Position numbers and translations under genes: made by a program. Source: Phascolomyces articulosus (Eukaryota > Mucoromycota > Mucoromycetes > Mucorales > Lichtheimiaceae). Taken from it: a stretch of DNA of 64,000 nt. Below the pieces are notes generated by a model. That model was not told the DNA's origin and ran no database searches. It saw only the letters and a program-made list of their open reading frames with translations. Below are positions 12,071 to 24,823 of this stretch, in pieces; position 1 is the first letter of the stretch, and each line of letters begins with the position of its first letter. The stretch spans positions 620,001 through 684,000 of the forward strand of contig JAIXMP010000003.1 of NCBI GenBank assembly GCA_025677815.1, read 5' to 3'.

Positions 12071-12844
12071 ATGTCACAATCAGGACAGGAATCAGACATT
12101 GCAGAGGTATAGATATACTCTACTTTGAAATGAACCTTCGTTTTCTTTGCGTGAGAGAAATAATTACGCGTATTTTCGCTTTATTATTATTATTTTATAA
12201 TTCATTCTCACACACGGGAACATATCTTGTATATATAGATGATGCATCGTCTGAAAACAAGACTCGCTCTTGCTAATTTTAAACGACAATATGGATATGA
12301 AAAGTATGATTTACATACATTGGAATTGAATCTTTTTCAAAGTACTGAACCACGAAGGAAAAAAAGTAAAAAGAAAGAGGATGACAATACTGTACCAAAT
12401 TATTATCGTCGGTATTATCCAAATCAAAATGAACAACAACAACCTCTTTATCATCCTACTACTACTACTGCTACTACTATAACGGACGATTCTTCTTCAT
12501 CATCTTCTTCACCGCCGATAAGAGCAACACGTAGCACTCCTTTATATAGTATTCGAAGTCCTTTATCAGCAAAACGAAGTACATCTCCTAGATATCGTTT
12601 TCAACAACATCCTCATCATCCTCATCATTATTATCAATCGAATATTAAAAAATCATCCTCTACATCAACTGCAACCACTTCCTCTTCTTCATTATCAAAG
12701 GATCCCACCATGATGTTAATGAGTAGTGGTAGTAGTGGTGGTAGTAATGATACAGGAATATTATTTTCTTCAGATGAAGAAGATGCTGCTAATTTATTAG
12801 TCATGCTACATAATCATCATCATTCACCCGCAACAACTTCATGA
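12071..12844 (+). CDS. Short protein with Whi5/Nrm1-like GTB motif
   Basis: Exons 12071-12106 and 12239-12844 give 213 aa. The only ordered-looking part is near the N-terminus, spanning the splice: MHRLKTRLALANFKRQYGYE followed by KYDLHTLELNLF. The pattern of a short amphipathic segment with TRL.LA.FK, then a hydrophobic acidic tail, matches the GTB motif by which fungal Whi5/Nrm1 proteins bind SBF/MBF. The rest is disordered, with Pro/Ser/Thr/His runs and several SP or TP sites suitable for CDK phosphorylation. A role as G1/S transcription co-repressor is inferred from the motif and the protein's small disordered form. The alternative is an unrelated disordered protein with a chance match. 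Exon 1 (36 nt) adds MSQSGQESDIAE in frame. Confidence 0.55.
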
Positions 12845-13190
12845 AGCATACGATGACTGTGACGATTTTTTTTTAAAAAACATGATCCAGCAATTTTGAT
12901 GCTTTGCATGATTTTTTATGCTATTATCATTTTTTTTCTCCTTATCCTCCTTTTCTGATAATACCTCTTTTCTTTTTCTTTTTTTTTGTACAGTAAACCT
13001 TCAACACATACACATTCATTGTTTTATCCTCAAACGAAAAGACACCCCTTTTTTCACTTATCGTTCTTTTTTTATTTTATTTTGCATGATGTTAATTTTT
13101 TATACAAACACACAGTACTAACATACCATCCTTACCATTTTTACTTATTACTCAACTCATTCACTTATTCTCTCTTTATACTTATTATTA

Positions 13191-13228
<38 letters not shown>

Positions 13229-14355
13229 TTGGCATTTCTTATTAATTCTATATGTTGTTGTAAGCCGTAATTCTACATATATTGTATATACACGCAATGA
13301 AAAAGGGTCGTGTATATCCTTTGTGTGAAATTCATATATACAATCATGATGTTATACCACGTGCCCCAAGTCACCGGTTATTTTATTTTATTTTTAAATA
13401 TGTATAAAGTATATAAACATTTATATTCTAGCAATGGCTATAATGATAATGATTTACTATTTAGATATGTTGCATATGATGAATGTGTACGTACTAGTAC
13501 TGTTTGTTTTAGATATTTTTATACGATGGGATACCTACTCCTCCTCTTCTTCATTCATTTATTTATTCATATACACCCCCTTATTCTCCTAATAATCGTG
13601 ATCCCCTGTAAAAAAAATTGATTCATCTCATTTATGTAAACAAGAAGGAGGATAAAATCGTGATAAGCAGCAGCAGTGTTCTTCTTTTTTTTATCGTTAT
13701 TTATATTTACTATAATAGATAAATAAAATAAAAATGAGTGAGGTATTGATGGATCGATGGGTTTGCATATTTATATGTAGCTATATAGAATTTGTATGGA
13801 TCATCAAAAGACACATGCATATTTTATATTAACACGAATAATTTTTATAACAAGGAGAGAATGATGAAGATGGTACTATAATAGAAAAACCATTATTCCT
13901 TCGCTGCTTCCCTCTTCTTTCATCTATTATATTATATTATAAAACAATAATGTTAAATTTATAATAGAAATAATAACAAGATGAATTATTCTCGATTTAT
14001 GCCAGTTGCATTCTTATTTTCTGTAGCATTATAAAACGTGAAAAAAGTCGTTTAAAAATGATGCAACTTTTGGAACAACGCACAGAATTTAGTTACACTA
14101 AAAACCAATGCAACGAGCACACTAAAAAAAACTGCACTAAAAAAAGCATATTCTTCTCTCACTTTTACACTCCTGCTGCTGCCAAAACAAACAAGTAGGC
14201 GTCTTATACCTTTGTCAAAAAAGGATCGCCTTTTTCTTTCTTTCTTCTTCACTTCTTTCCTCTTTCTCTTTTATTTTTCATCCATATATATACCTTTCTA
14301 CTACTATTACTATTACTATTTATTTCTATAATATATCTTAATCACCTTAATCACC
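12845..14355. other. Intergenic region with CA microsatellite
   Basis: 3' flank of the GTB-motif gene and upstream region of the membrane-protein gene. It is pyrimidine-rich to about 13200 and then AT-rich. ORFs at 12918-13621 are T-rich and low in complexity. No gene is supported. Confidence 0.55.
13192..13226. repeat. (AC)n dinucleotide repeat
   Basis: Uninterrupted AC dinucleotides over about 35 bp. Confidence 0.9.
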
Positions 14356-15712
14356 ATGCCAGTACCAGGAGCTTATGAACCTGTTCTTGAATTTTCTGAT
14401 CCAGACAGTGTCCGTGAAACGGCTCTTTTTTCATTCAATCCACTCGTCTATCTTTATTTTATGTTATCCTTTTTATTGGTCCCTTACCCCATTTATCAAA
14501 TCGTAGCCAAACGTTATAATTGGGAAACCAATAATAAAACCATGGCAAGACATTATAGTGACCTCTTGTTAGGTTTATCTTATGGCACCATTTTGTTTGT
14601 TTTTGGTAACTATACAAGAGCGTTTAGTTGGATTACTGTTGTCGCCTTTTACCCGTCCTTGTTTGGTTACGCGTTGATTGCTGAGTTGCCTTTTACAAAA
14701 ACGTAAGAAAAACACTGGTTTTTTTAATAGCATCCATCTTCGCTTTTTTTTTTTGATGATTTTATAGACTAACTTAATATGATGATGATAATGATTGTTT
14801 TTAAAAATGTAGATCACTACCAAACATTAAAAACTGGCCATTTGGGATGTGGGCCGTATTCTTGACAGCAGTGGCGTAAGTTTTTAAAGTTCTTGTCGTG
14901 AAATCTCATCTTGATCCAGTTCGTTTATAACTTATCACTACCCTCCCCCCCTCAAACAACAAGTTATACCTAGACCAACGAAACTAACAATATATATATC
15001 TTTATAGGATCATCCTTGCATTTGCAGCTTTTCATATCTATTGGGCTGCAACACTTGCACTTCCATTCGTCATCTATTATGTTTGCTCCTTATTGGTACC
15101 CATGTTTTTATTTGCTGCTTCCATTGCATTGATCAAAGAGAATAATAATAATTGGATTCGTACTCGTATTCATGGTTACCGTGTCCGTTGGGCCACTCGA
15201 TCTGCTTCCAAAACAAAAAATGATGAAGAACAACAAGATGAAGTAGTCGTCAATCCAGAATCATCGACCTCCGCCGATCCAGTTACACAGCAGCAACAAC
15301 AACAACCAAAATTACCTGAGTTGTATAATCCATACACACGTACACTCAGTTTGCATTTACATCATTGGCAAATTTTTTATGTTTTAGCATTTTTCACAAG
15401 GTATTTATCATCGTGTTCATCGTATCGTTTATATTATTTAGATTTATTCATTATCTTTATTCCTATTCTATTATCTCTATCTATTAGATTTACCCACCCA
15501 GTATCACAAGTAGGTGCAGGCATTGTTCTTGCTTGTTACATGGAAGGCATTTGTGCCTGTAGGTTTCTCTTTTTTTTTTTTTTTTTTTTACCTGAATAAT
15601 ATGTGTGAGGAGAAAAGGAGTGGGTATTGAGCGAAGGTCATATAGTTTACTATTCTAACATATCCTATTTTATACATAATTAGATGGTTATGATCAACTT
15701 TTGAATGATTAA
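14356..15712 (+). CDS. Polytopic membrane protein, family not recognised
   Basis: Exons 14356-14702, 14813-14875, 15008-15400, 15488-15558 and 15684-15712 give 300 aa. Several hydrophobic segments are visible: around residues 28-50, 70-92, 95-112, 128-150, 150-172 and near the C-terminus. A hydrophilic Gln/Asp/Glu-rich loop lies at about 195-235. A conserved-looking block follows the loop: LHLHHWQIFYVLAFFTRF, then SQVGAGIVLACYMEGICAYG. The His cluster beside membrane segments could bind a metal or be catalytic, but I cannot assign a reaction. The start at 14356 is the first ATG after a leader with TATATATA-like sequence. Exon phases close exactly. It is a real gene with unknown function, expected in an internal membrane or the plasma membrane. 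Confidence 0.8.
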
Positions 15713-18087
15713 AAAGTATTACATCTATGTACATTACACTGATTTTTCTTATATTCATTGTTCTATATTCTTGTTACTTTCTTAAAAACTTTTTGTTATC
15801 ATTATATATAAATTATTAATGCTATTTTTTATTATGTGTCTTGCTTATTAAACATATATAAATTCATCTTGAGAGGAGTCAATAAATCGGATGGTAGCCG
15901 ATAAATGTTATTTTTAGTATGAACAAAATTTTAGATCAGACACAAATAAAAATTCGCTTGTCCTGATCCTTCCCACATGCAATTCTTCATATAATAATCA
16001 ACAATAAATACTTCAAGCAGTAGTCATTTAATATCATTCTCCAGCTATTGTCATGTCATCTATTAAACCAAATATCACTACATTACTTCAGTGAAAGTAT
16101 GGTATAAAACTGGGATTCTGAAATTATTCATCTTGCGTTTGAGCATTCTAATTATTGTCAATATATTTTATCAAAACTATCCCTTCTCGCTTTTTCCATC
16201 ATATATTAAAATCAAGTGTAGTATCATCATTAAATTATTTGTCTGTCTATAGCAAAGTCATTTTATTTTAAAAAATTATGAGCTTATGCATATATCCATT
16301 CTTCTGTAATGACAGCGGGACACTACAGCAATATTGATTTGGCGGTCTGATATCTAGCACAAACAAAACAACATATGTTAATAATACAATTCTTCTAGAT
16401 GATATCTTATTTTGTATCCAGGCTTATTAATACATGTTTTTATATACATTCCTATAATAATAAATTTGATATATTTATATATTAAAAAACATAATATTGT
16501 TTATCATCAATTACCTGTACATCATAGACACAACCAATATGAAGAATCTAAAATCAAACGACCTGTTGTTTCAAAAGAGGACTATAAGATGACTATATCT
16601 TGTATCCAGTAGCGAAAATGTTTGAGGGTAGTCAATAAATACAGCTGTTAGTATAATCTCACGTTTCAAAAAATATAATGAGCTCTCCCATGTTTATAGG
16701 ATGAATTATATAAAAACCAGTAACTCCCATTCTTGGAATTTTGCGTAAACAAATATTCGAGGAAATTTATATAGAAAGCCTAGAATCTATTGTTCCAACA
16801 AAAGACCAGAAACCTTTGAAAACTCATCATGGTTTCGGATTAATTTTTTGATATTTGATTTGCTATATCAGAGATATAAATCACCTTTTTTTTTCTAGTT
16901 ATTGGTGGATGTAATAAATATCACAAGCTATTTTTGATAGATGAATAATAAAATAACATGATAGTTTTATATAATATACGTATTTATTAGGATATATAAG
17001 AATAGTATGATCAATATTAAATGGAACCGGAAGGGGAATTTGTTATTAATATTTAAAATCAACAACAAACTACTTTGCGCTCCATTAGACCGTGAATGCA
17101 TATACATTACAAAATCAAACAATCTGCTGATGGTATCGCCTGACATAATTAATATGAAAACAAACAACTGCTTCTTTAGATCATAAGACCCTTCAAATAA
17201 GCCATTTTTTTCTCATTGCATTAAAAAAATCGTCCATACTCTACTGTGTAAGCAGCAAAAGTAACCTGATATATGTATAACCGCGTACGTTTTTTTTTTC
17301 ATATTTATAATAATTTCTCAATTTATATGAACATGAATTTTTAAATTTCAATTTTATAAAGTCGATTTCAAAACACTATTAGTAATTAAGTTGGAATTGT
17401 TCTTAATAATAATGGAGAGATCCAAGATGAACGTAAAAGAAGCTTTCAAAAGTGTGGGGTTCTGTTGGTGCGGGGATTTAGAGAAAAGATTTTAGGTGTG
17501 CGTGAGTCAAGAAAAGGACAGTTGACTAAAAGTGACACAAGCTACGAACGAATGACGTTTTGTTAAATAATTAGAGTCAAACATGGCCACTCTTAAAATA
17601 ATAACCAGGGCCGGGTTTTATTGACCCGGTTCCTTTTCATACAAATAAATGGTTATTCATCATCAGAAATAATTAAATACTATTAGAGTAGTGTGTATAA
17701 AAATTGAAGCTTATCCTCTAAAGATAAGTGATAAATAAGACTAAAAAAGCATCGTGAAACGTTATGCTTGAATACATATATATAAATATTATGATAACGA
17801 ATTTATCATCCATATATCCATGCAGTGCCAAGTCTAATAGTTCGATATCATCATTTTAAATAAACACACACCAAGGCCTCCTTTTTTTTTCTCTTGTTAT
17901 CAGCTACGAAGTAACCTAAAAAAACTAAAAGTCTAAATCCCGATATAAGAAAAAAGGCGCTAAATGAACCCAATTGTATGGGTTCTTGATACAGGAAAGG
18001 TATAAAGCTTCCTTTGTTTCAAATGATTTTTGGATTTTCTTTTTCTTTTTCTTTTTCTTCTTTGGGCACTTTGCCCCCGCTATTAAC
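15713..18087. other. Intergenic region, AT-rich
   Basis: No coding-like ORF is present. A short perfect inverted repeat (CCGGGT / ACCCGG, 7-nt loop) lies at 17611-17629. The last 200 bp contain a poly(T/C) tract (about 18035-18060) upstream of the cyclin start. Confidence 0.55.
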
Positions 18088-18944
18088 ATGCTGATAACCC
18101 CTCCTACTACCTCTAAACAAATGCATCATATTCCTCCAGGATTTATTGGTAAGTTGGAATAGAAGTGTGGATAACAAGAACAAGACCTTATAACTAATAA
18201 TAATCATTGTAATGGTAAATAGATTTTACATCATCTTCATTTGACGCTATTTTTTATCAACATGAACATCATTTTCAACCTTCAATAAAAACGAAAACGA
18301 CGATGAAACACCCTGATAATAATAATAATAGTAGCAACAACAATACAACACCCTCTTCTGATAATATTCGTCTACGAACATCTCATTTACCTGACTTATT
18401 ACCGTTTATTGAAATGATTACAGAAAAATGCCGTGTTGAACCCGTTCAATTGATTATGGCACTGATATATGTACAAAGATTCAGAGCTTCTCTTCCTTCA
18501 GGTAATTATATCATACATCAAATGACATCTAAATTCCCATGCTTAAAAAAGATAACTTACACACACATTTCATTTATATCAGGTTACAAGGCGGAATCTG
18601 AAGCAGCTCATCGTATCTTTGCAGCCAGTTTATTAATTGCAAGCAAGTATAGCGAGGACCATTATTTATCTACCAAACAACTTGTTCGAGCAACAGGCGA
18701 TGTTTGGTCCATCAAGGAGATGACACGAATGGAGCTTGCTTTATTACGTTTTTTACAATGGGATTTACATATTGATTCCGATGAAATTGCAAGTTTCTTA
18801 CGAAACCTTAACTTTGACGCTTCTATCGTCTTGAGTCCCCAAGAACAACTCTATTATGATACCACTACCATGACAACCATTATCCCAGAACTTTCCCCTA
18901 CTCCATCCTCTTGTTCCTCTACTCGTTCCGATGATATATTTTAA
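18088..18944 (+). CDS. Pcl-type cyclin
   Basis: Exons 18088-18148, 18223-18501 and 18583-18944 give 233 aa. The cyclin box covers about residues 80-190: LPFIEMITEKCRVEPVQLIM, RIFAASLLIASKYSEDHYLS, VWSIKEMTRMELALLRFLQW. It resembles PHO85-type (Pcl) cyclins, which pair with a CDK to control cell cycle, polarity or nutrient responses. The first exon (starting MLITPPTTSKQMHH) is joined by a consensus GTAAGT donor and a TAACTAAT branch-like site. The frame stays open across the join and past the next Met at 18303, which would be the start if exon 1 is not used. Intron 2 is 81 nt with no stop, so retention would insert 27 residues in the cyclin box between PSG and YKAES. The C-terminus is Ser/Thr/Pro-rich. 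Confidence 0.88.
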
Positions 18945-19386
18945 AAAAGCTTGGACTTTTTTACTTTTTCTTCGTACCGCAAAGTTGTATATACACACAC
19001 ATATTTACACGACACTCACATTATATAGATATCCGTATTTTCCTCTACTTTTCACCTCTCTCTCTTTCTTTTTCGATTGTTTTCTTTTTTTTTTTTTGAT
19101 GTAAATATATTATTAATAATAGTCACTATTTTTTTTTTTCGTTCCTGAAATTCTTCTGGGAAATATAATTTACCGGCTTATTTTTTCATCTTGGCGAATG
19201 TTTTTTCCTTTTGAGAGCTATAAAACATTCACAAAAGTAATTAAATAACTACTAGTAAGAATTGTTTGTTTTTCATTGAGAATCGAGTGTAGTTTATTAT
19301 GATCTGGATTTATTCAATGTTTCTCTCTCTCTTTTTTTTTCGCTCTATTTTTTTTTACTCGTCTCATAAAATAATTTCATTTGTCC
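18945..19386. other. Intergenic region between cyclin and SPX-EXS gene
   Basis: AT-rich and C/T-rich 3' flank of the cyclin gene and promoter-proximal sequence of the transporter. Several poly(T) tracts are present but no ORF. Confidence 0.6.
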
Positions 19387-22300
19387 ATGCCATTTGCAGC
19401 CTATTTGGAAACAATCAGTATTCCAGAATGGCGTAAGGCCTATATTGATTATAAAGGTCTTTGTGCTATACTGGAATTAATTCAAAAGGTATAAAATAAT
19501 ACTCTAAACTATTACTATAAAAAAATTGTAATACAAATGTTTATGACCTAAATAAATTTTAATAACTCACCTAATCTATCTATTTCTCCTCCCTCCCCGG
19601 GATTATTTATTTATTTTTCCACGTAGAAACGTTTAAAATCTAGTACGACATTACAAGAGCAACACCAACAACGGCAACAAAACGATGAATTATTATATCA
19701 ATCACCTTCTTTTCATGTTGAAAGTCCTCACACTTGTCATTCAACTCATTCTTCTCATGCGAGTCATACTTTATCAGATACCTTAGAACAGGAACAACAT
19801 CAATCATCTAACAATGATCAATTAGGTAAATATACTCTTTTGCTATATTTACTAATATCTCGAATTAGCATTACTAAATTATATGTTTACTCAACAATCG
19901 TATTTGCAGATCTTGCGGCATTTTATAATGTGGTGAGTCATGCAACAAAAGAAGAACGGCTATTCTTTTTTAAACTGGATGAACAATTGAATCTTATATC
20001 AAGATTTTACAATGGTAAAATAATCTTCATTTTCTTTTTGGGGAGGGTGGATAATGAGTGAGTGGAGTTATAACAGCAGACGATAAAATAATGGTCCAAA
20101 TGAATTAATAATGACAGCATACTGTGAGAAAAGATACTATAGCCAACATTTTTTCATGAAGGAACAAAAAAAAAACTTATATATATCCATTCTGATATGA
20201 TTTAGAACGAGAAAATGAAGTCAAATCCAAAATGACGGCATTAAAAATACAAATGGATCTTGTAAGGGATTATGGCCATCTTCTTGCTGAAGAACAACAG
20301 GAAGAAGATAATCAATATATTCAAGAAGAACAAGAAGAACAAAATTCGGAACATAAACATTCATTTTCATGTTGGATCAATAAACTAGCACCTGTGAGTT
20401 GGTTAAAACGACGACGCCATTCAAAATTCACGAATAATGCCACCTTGAAACAATCCATATCCTCATCATCACACTTTGCTAAGTTACCGATACCCCTTCA
20501 ATATGCAAAAGATGATAATCTTAGTTATCAAGTAGCGCGTGGTAGATTAAAACGAGCATTGACTGAATTTTATCGAAAACTAGAATATTTACAATCCTAC
20601 AAGGTAAGGGTCTACAGTATTTATTGATTATCTCATATACATCACCCACTTTCTTTCTAAGTTTGAAGTTCTTATTCAATCTATATATATATATATATAT
20701 ATATATACATTTTTGTTGATGCGTTTGTATGATAGGAAATAAACATGGTGGGATTTCACTCAATCCTTAAAAAGTTTGAAAGAGTATGTTCATGTAAAAA
20801 AAAAGATACCAATCTTCCAATTGACTGGGGAAACTAATATAAACAAAAGGTTGCAGGATGGCAAGCAAAGAAACAATATGTGGAAAAAGTCAAACAATAC
20901 CACTGGGCCTCTTCTCAAGACCTAGAAAAGATTATGGAAGATACCGTTTGCTTATTTGCCAATGAGTTTACCTGTGGAAATCGAGTTCGAAGTGCACGTT
21001 GTTTAAAAACAATGCGAACGCAAAAGGTCACTATATACTTTACTCATATTCCCATATTGTCAAAGGTAGTTTATTGGTAATGAATTAAAACTTTTTTTTT
21101 ATTAGACTTTTACAGCGACGTCTTGGCGAGTTGGATTTTATTTTGGAGCTGCATTAATCTTACTTTTATATGACATTAAACTTGGTATATATCTGTCGTT
21201 CTATCTCTTTTTTTTATGTTTAATATATATGATCGAGTTTGCATCTTGGATTGTTTATTGTATATCAATATTTATAGTCATGGATCTTGATATTGTTCAT
21301 CGGGTATCATACATTCATACTCATTTACAGATATATGCATGTTTCTCGGTACCTATAATTTTCACCCTAGGTGTTTCCATAAATATGATGGTCTGGACGC
21401 AATGCAAAGTGAATTACAAAAATATATTTGAATTGAATCCTCGAGATAATTTAGATTACCATCAGTTTGCAGAGGTTTGTATATAAAAACCTAAGTGATA
21501 AAGATGAGTGCACTAATAACTAGATGTATATATACATAATATAGTTACCATGCTTTATGCTCTTGCTATTGACTCTTTTTATGCTATTCGATTTTTCAAA
21601 TTCTCTTGATCCTTGGTTACCATCTAATCAATGTCCAATGACGTTATTTATCACACTACTGACTATATTATTATGTCCATTTAACATACTGTATCGGTCT
21701 GCACGCTACTGGCTTTGCCGATCATTGGTAAGTTGTAAACACACTTTTTGGCAAAGAAGGAGAACAAGAGGATAAATTAATGAATAATTATATCTTAAAT
21801 AGGGTCGAATTGTCTTTAGTTATTTTTTCCCCATCGAGTTTCGAGACTTTTTCATTGCTGATGAATTAAATAGTTTATCTTATTCATTTTGGACTTTAGG
21901 TTACTTTTTTTGTGCCCATGCGTGGGACTGGACAGATATTGGTAAGTGGTAAAATGATTCTAATTCTGCTTGGAAATGGGGTTCTAATCAAAATACACAC
22001 AGAAAATGGTTATCGTTGCCATGTTACACATATGTGGATTACTCCATTTTTGGCCACTTTGGCTCCATGGTGGCGATTTTTACAATGTATTCGTCGATAC
22101 CAAGATTCATCTGAGCGAGTGCATTTAATTAATGCTGTAAAATATACTAGTACGATTGTAGCAACATTTGCTACTGGATTACGCCGTATTCATCGTAAGT
22201 ATAATATATAAAATACGAAAAATTACAAGAGATCCGTTCCCATGATATACTAAATAGTCTTAACATTCTAGCTTCTACAAGTACCGATATTATCTGGATC

Positions 22301-23211
22301 CTCACTTCAATGATTAATTCATCCTATACTTCTATATGGGATATCAAAATGGACTGGGGTTTGTTGCAAACACCAAGCCGTAACTTTTTACTACGGGATG
22401 ATCTTGTATTTTATAAATGGGTCCGTAATGAACAAATCCTATGGAGGGAAAAATATAATTTTCTTTGTTTTGTATAGAAAATTAACTAATGAGCTACTAT
22501 CGCATATGTTTTTAGGTATATTACGTGGCAGCTCCTCTCAATGTGTTGCTACGTTTTGCATGGGCATTGAATACGGCTGGTCTTACCTTACACAGTGATA
22601 TCCTTGGTTATATCACTGCCTTGATGGAAGCTTATCGCCGTATCCAATGGAATTTCTTTCGCCTCGAGAATGAACATTTCAATAATTATGCCGATTATCG
22701 AGCCATCAATGAAATTCCTCTTCCTTTTGCGACGACTATACCAGTAGAAGATGAAGAAATTGGAAAAATATACAGTAATGCTATCCAATTATTAAGTAGC
22801 GATGATGAAGCCGAAGAAGAAAGAAGAGGATTATTAATAAGCGAATCGGACATTGCAAGTCGTGGTAGAAGAAGAACGGAGGAAGAAGTAATAGAAGAAG
22901 AACATCCAGAAACACAAGATACTGGTGCTTTGCGACTACGCCGACCTTCATTAATATCAGAGCGTCGATATTCTTTGCCGGTTTCTGCTCGAGGTACCAA
23001 AATTCCACGAAGATTACAACATCAGCAAATGCAACGACAGTATACATGGGCTCATGAAATCACTTCTGCAACTCCAACAAAGTCAGGTACATTTTATGGA
23101 TGTCGTGATTTTGAGGGCAAAAGAGAAGATAAAAAGCAACAGGATGACACATCATCGGCTTCTGCTGGGCAGCGATTGCATGAACAAGAAGATGAAGATT
23201 TGAGTGAATAG
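19387..23211 (+). CDS. SYG1: SPX-EXS domain phosphate transporter (Syg1/Xpr1 family)
   Basis: Thirteen exons (19387-19488, 19627-19825, 19910-20014, 20206-20603, 20736-20783, 20850-21026, 21106-21184, 21278-21474, 21545-21727, 21803-21941, 22003-22194, 22272-22420, 22516-23211) give 887 aa. The SPX domain (about 1-300) begins MPFAAYLETISIPEWRKAYI and holds the NMVGFHSILKKFER helix, whose lysines bind inositol pyrophosphates in this family. It is interrupted by Gln/His-rich and charged inserts. Multiple membrane segments follow. Then come the EXS hallmarks: AHAWDWTDIENGYRCH, PWWRFLQCIRRYQD, HLINAVKYTSTI, SIWDIKMDWGLL and YYVAAPLNVLLRFAW. Family members export phosphate and sense phosphate status through SPX. 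The C-terminal 180 residues are a charged, disordered tail. The start follows the family N-terminus. Confidence 0.95.
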
Positions 23212-23424
23212 AGATATTTTATAAATATAATAATAATATTCTGCCTCTGTATAACATATTGCTTTATGTATTTCTATGGCACCTATATATATATATATAT
23301 ATACATATGTATAATTGATTACAGATATTTTTCTTCTCTTTTGTTAACATATTTTCTCGGCCAACGAATTGACTTCAAAATAATAAAGTTTTTGTTGTAG
23401 TATTAATTAAATATATGTATATGT

Positions 23425-24297
23425 TTACGCATTCATTTGTTTTTGTATTTTTTCTAATAAGTGATCCATTTGTTTAGCCATTTTGGGTTGGCCTTTACTA
23501 TTCTTTGCTAACATTTGACTTCGTTCCCTCCTACGTTTACTATAATATTGCTGCCTATCTTTCGCTTGTTGTGCAAAATCTCGATCCCGCTTATCTCGTT
23601 GTTCTTGCGTTAATTTTCTTGCTTTGTTACGATCATCAATTTGTGATTTAAATGGATTTGGCTTGTGTCTATTGAATTATATGGTCAGTTATCTTTTTTC
23701 TCGCCAGGATATCTTTAGACCCCCGTCTTTCATATATGTAGATATATAAAGCCGCACTTACTGTTTCGATTCACTGTTCATTTTTGATTTCTTTTTCGAT
23801 CTTTTCCCTTTATCATCATCATCATCCTCCTCCTCGTCATCCTCTTCTTCATCAGAAGAAGAAGCATCATCCAAATAATATACACGGTCCTGTTCCTTCT
23901 CTTCTTCAAAGGCTGAATCTTTTTTTCCAGAATCATATGCTACAACATTACCATCTTCATCGATCGTACGTTCACCAAAGATCTAGAAAATAAAACATGA
24001 GTAAACCCAATACAATTTAATTACAAGAGCAAATATATTCGAGAACAAAGATTTACTTCTTTAACATAATCGGGGGTATCGTCTTGTGGATTTTCTTTTT
24101 CGATTGATTTATAATATTGTTTCTTAACCGTTGCTTTATGGATCAATTCGTGCTTCCGTTTCCGAACTATTTTTCAATACTACGTTTTAATAATGGGTAA
24201 AGCACTTTATTTTATACATGATCAAATAATAGGTACCTTTTCGCTCTAATGGATTTAATGGACGACCTCCTCGTTTTTGACCTTTAGGTGGCATCAT
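23425..24297 (-). CDS. FYV7: Fyv7-like rRNA-processing protein
   Basis: Minus-strand exons are 24297-24237, 24166-24057, 23982-23762 and 23668-23425, giving 211 aa. The protein starts MMPPKGQKRGGRPLNPLERK. A basic segment follows, then DYVKEIFGERTIDEDGNVV, an acidic run (about 95-125) and a basic helical C-terminus. That C-terminus ends KGQPKMAKQMDHLLEKIQKQ, which matches the tail of the rRNA_processing (Fyv7/TAP26) family. Yeast Fyv7 is a nucleolar factor for 18S maturation. The gene is tail to tail with the SPX-EXS gene, with 213 bp between stops. The assignment rests on the C-terminal pattern and the charged composition; it could be another small ribosome-biogenesis factor. Confidence 0.75.
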
Positions 24298-24823
24298 TTT
24301 AATATTTCACAAAAGATTAAAAAAGAAAAGAAACTGGCTATTTTATTTTAGCATGAGCAAAGCCACTTCTCGGGTATCTTTTAGGCTAGCCAAAATTCAT
24401 GCAAAAGTGTTGGGTGTGGGTAACGATTACACGCACATGATGATAAATTTGATCCTATTTCGTCTCGAATCAAATGTATCAATAACAATAACAGTAGTAT
24501 TAACAATAACAAGGACCCTTATGACTCACTCATGTCCTTTTATGAAGAATAATATTATAAGCTCACAAAATTTGGTTTCAGTACATGCTACTATGAATTT
24601 AACCAGCAATCATCAAAGTTTCGAAAGGATATGATAATATATACTTTTTCATTGACACTTTAAACGATCCTCTCCTTGATAGTACTTTTGTGTTGTACAG
24701 GTCTCGACAGTATGATCTTTTATTTTTATGCCTCCTCTTTAAAGTGTCTTTTTACTCCATAATTGTTACACCCTTTTTTCTTTTTTACTTTCTACTTGTT
24801 TTCTATATCTTTATATCTAGAAG
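24298..24823. other. Divergent promoter region
   Basis: 526 bp between the Fyv7-like gene (-) and a membrane protein gene (+), presumably holding both promoters. An ORF at 24353-24634 has no coding-like composition and lies at the head of both genes. Confidence 0.5.

Noticed and set aside
13310..13621. 103-codon ORF downstream of the CA repeat
   Set aside because: Ile/Tyr/Leu/Phe-rich, as expected from AT-rich noncoding DNA.
22695..23047. Minus-strand ORFs over the SPX-EXS C-terminal tail
   Set aside because: Complement of Glu/Arg-rich codons giving Ser/Leu runs; the plus strand is clearly coding.
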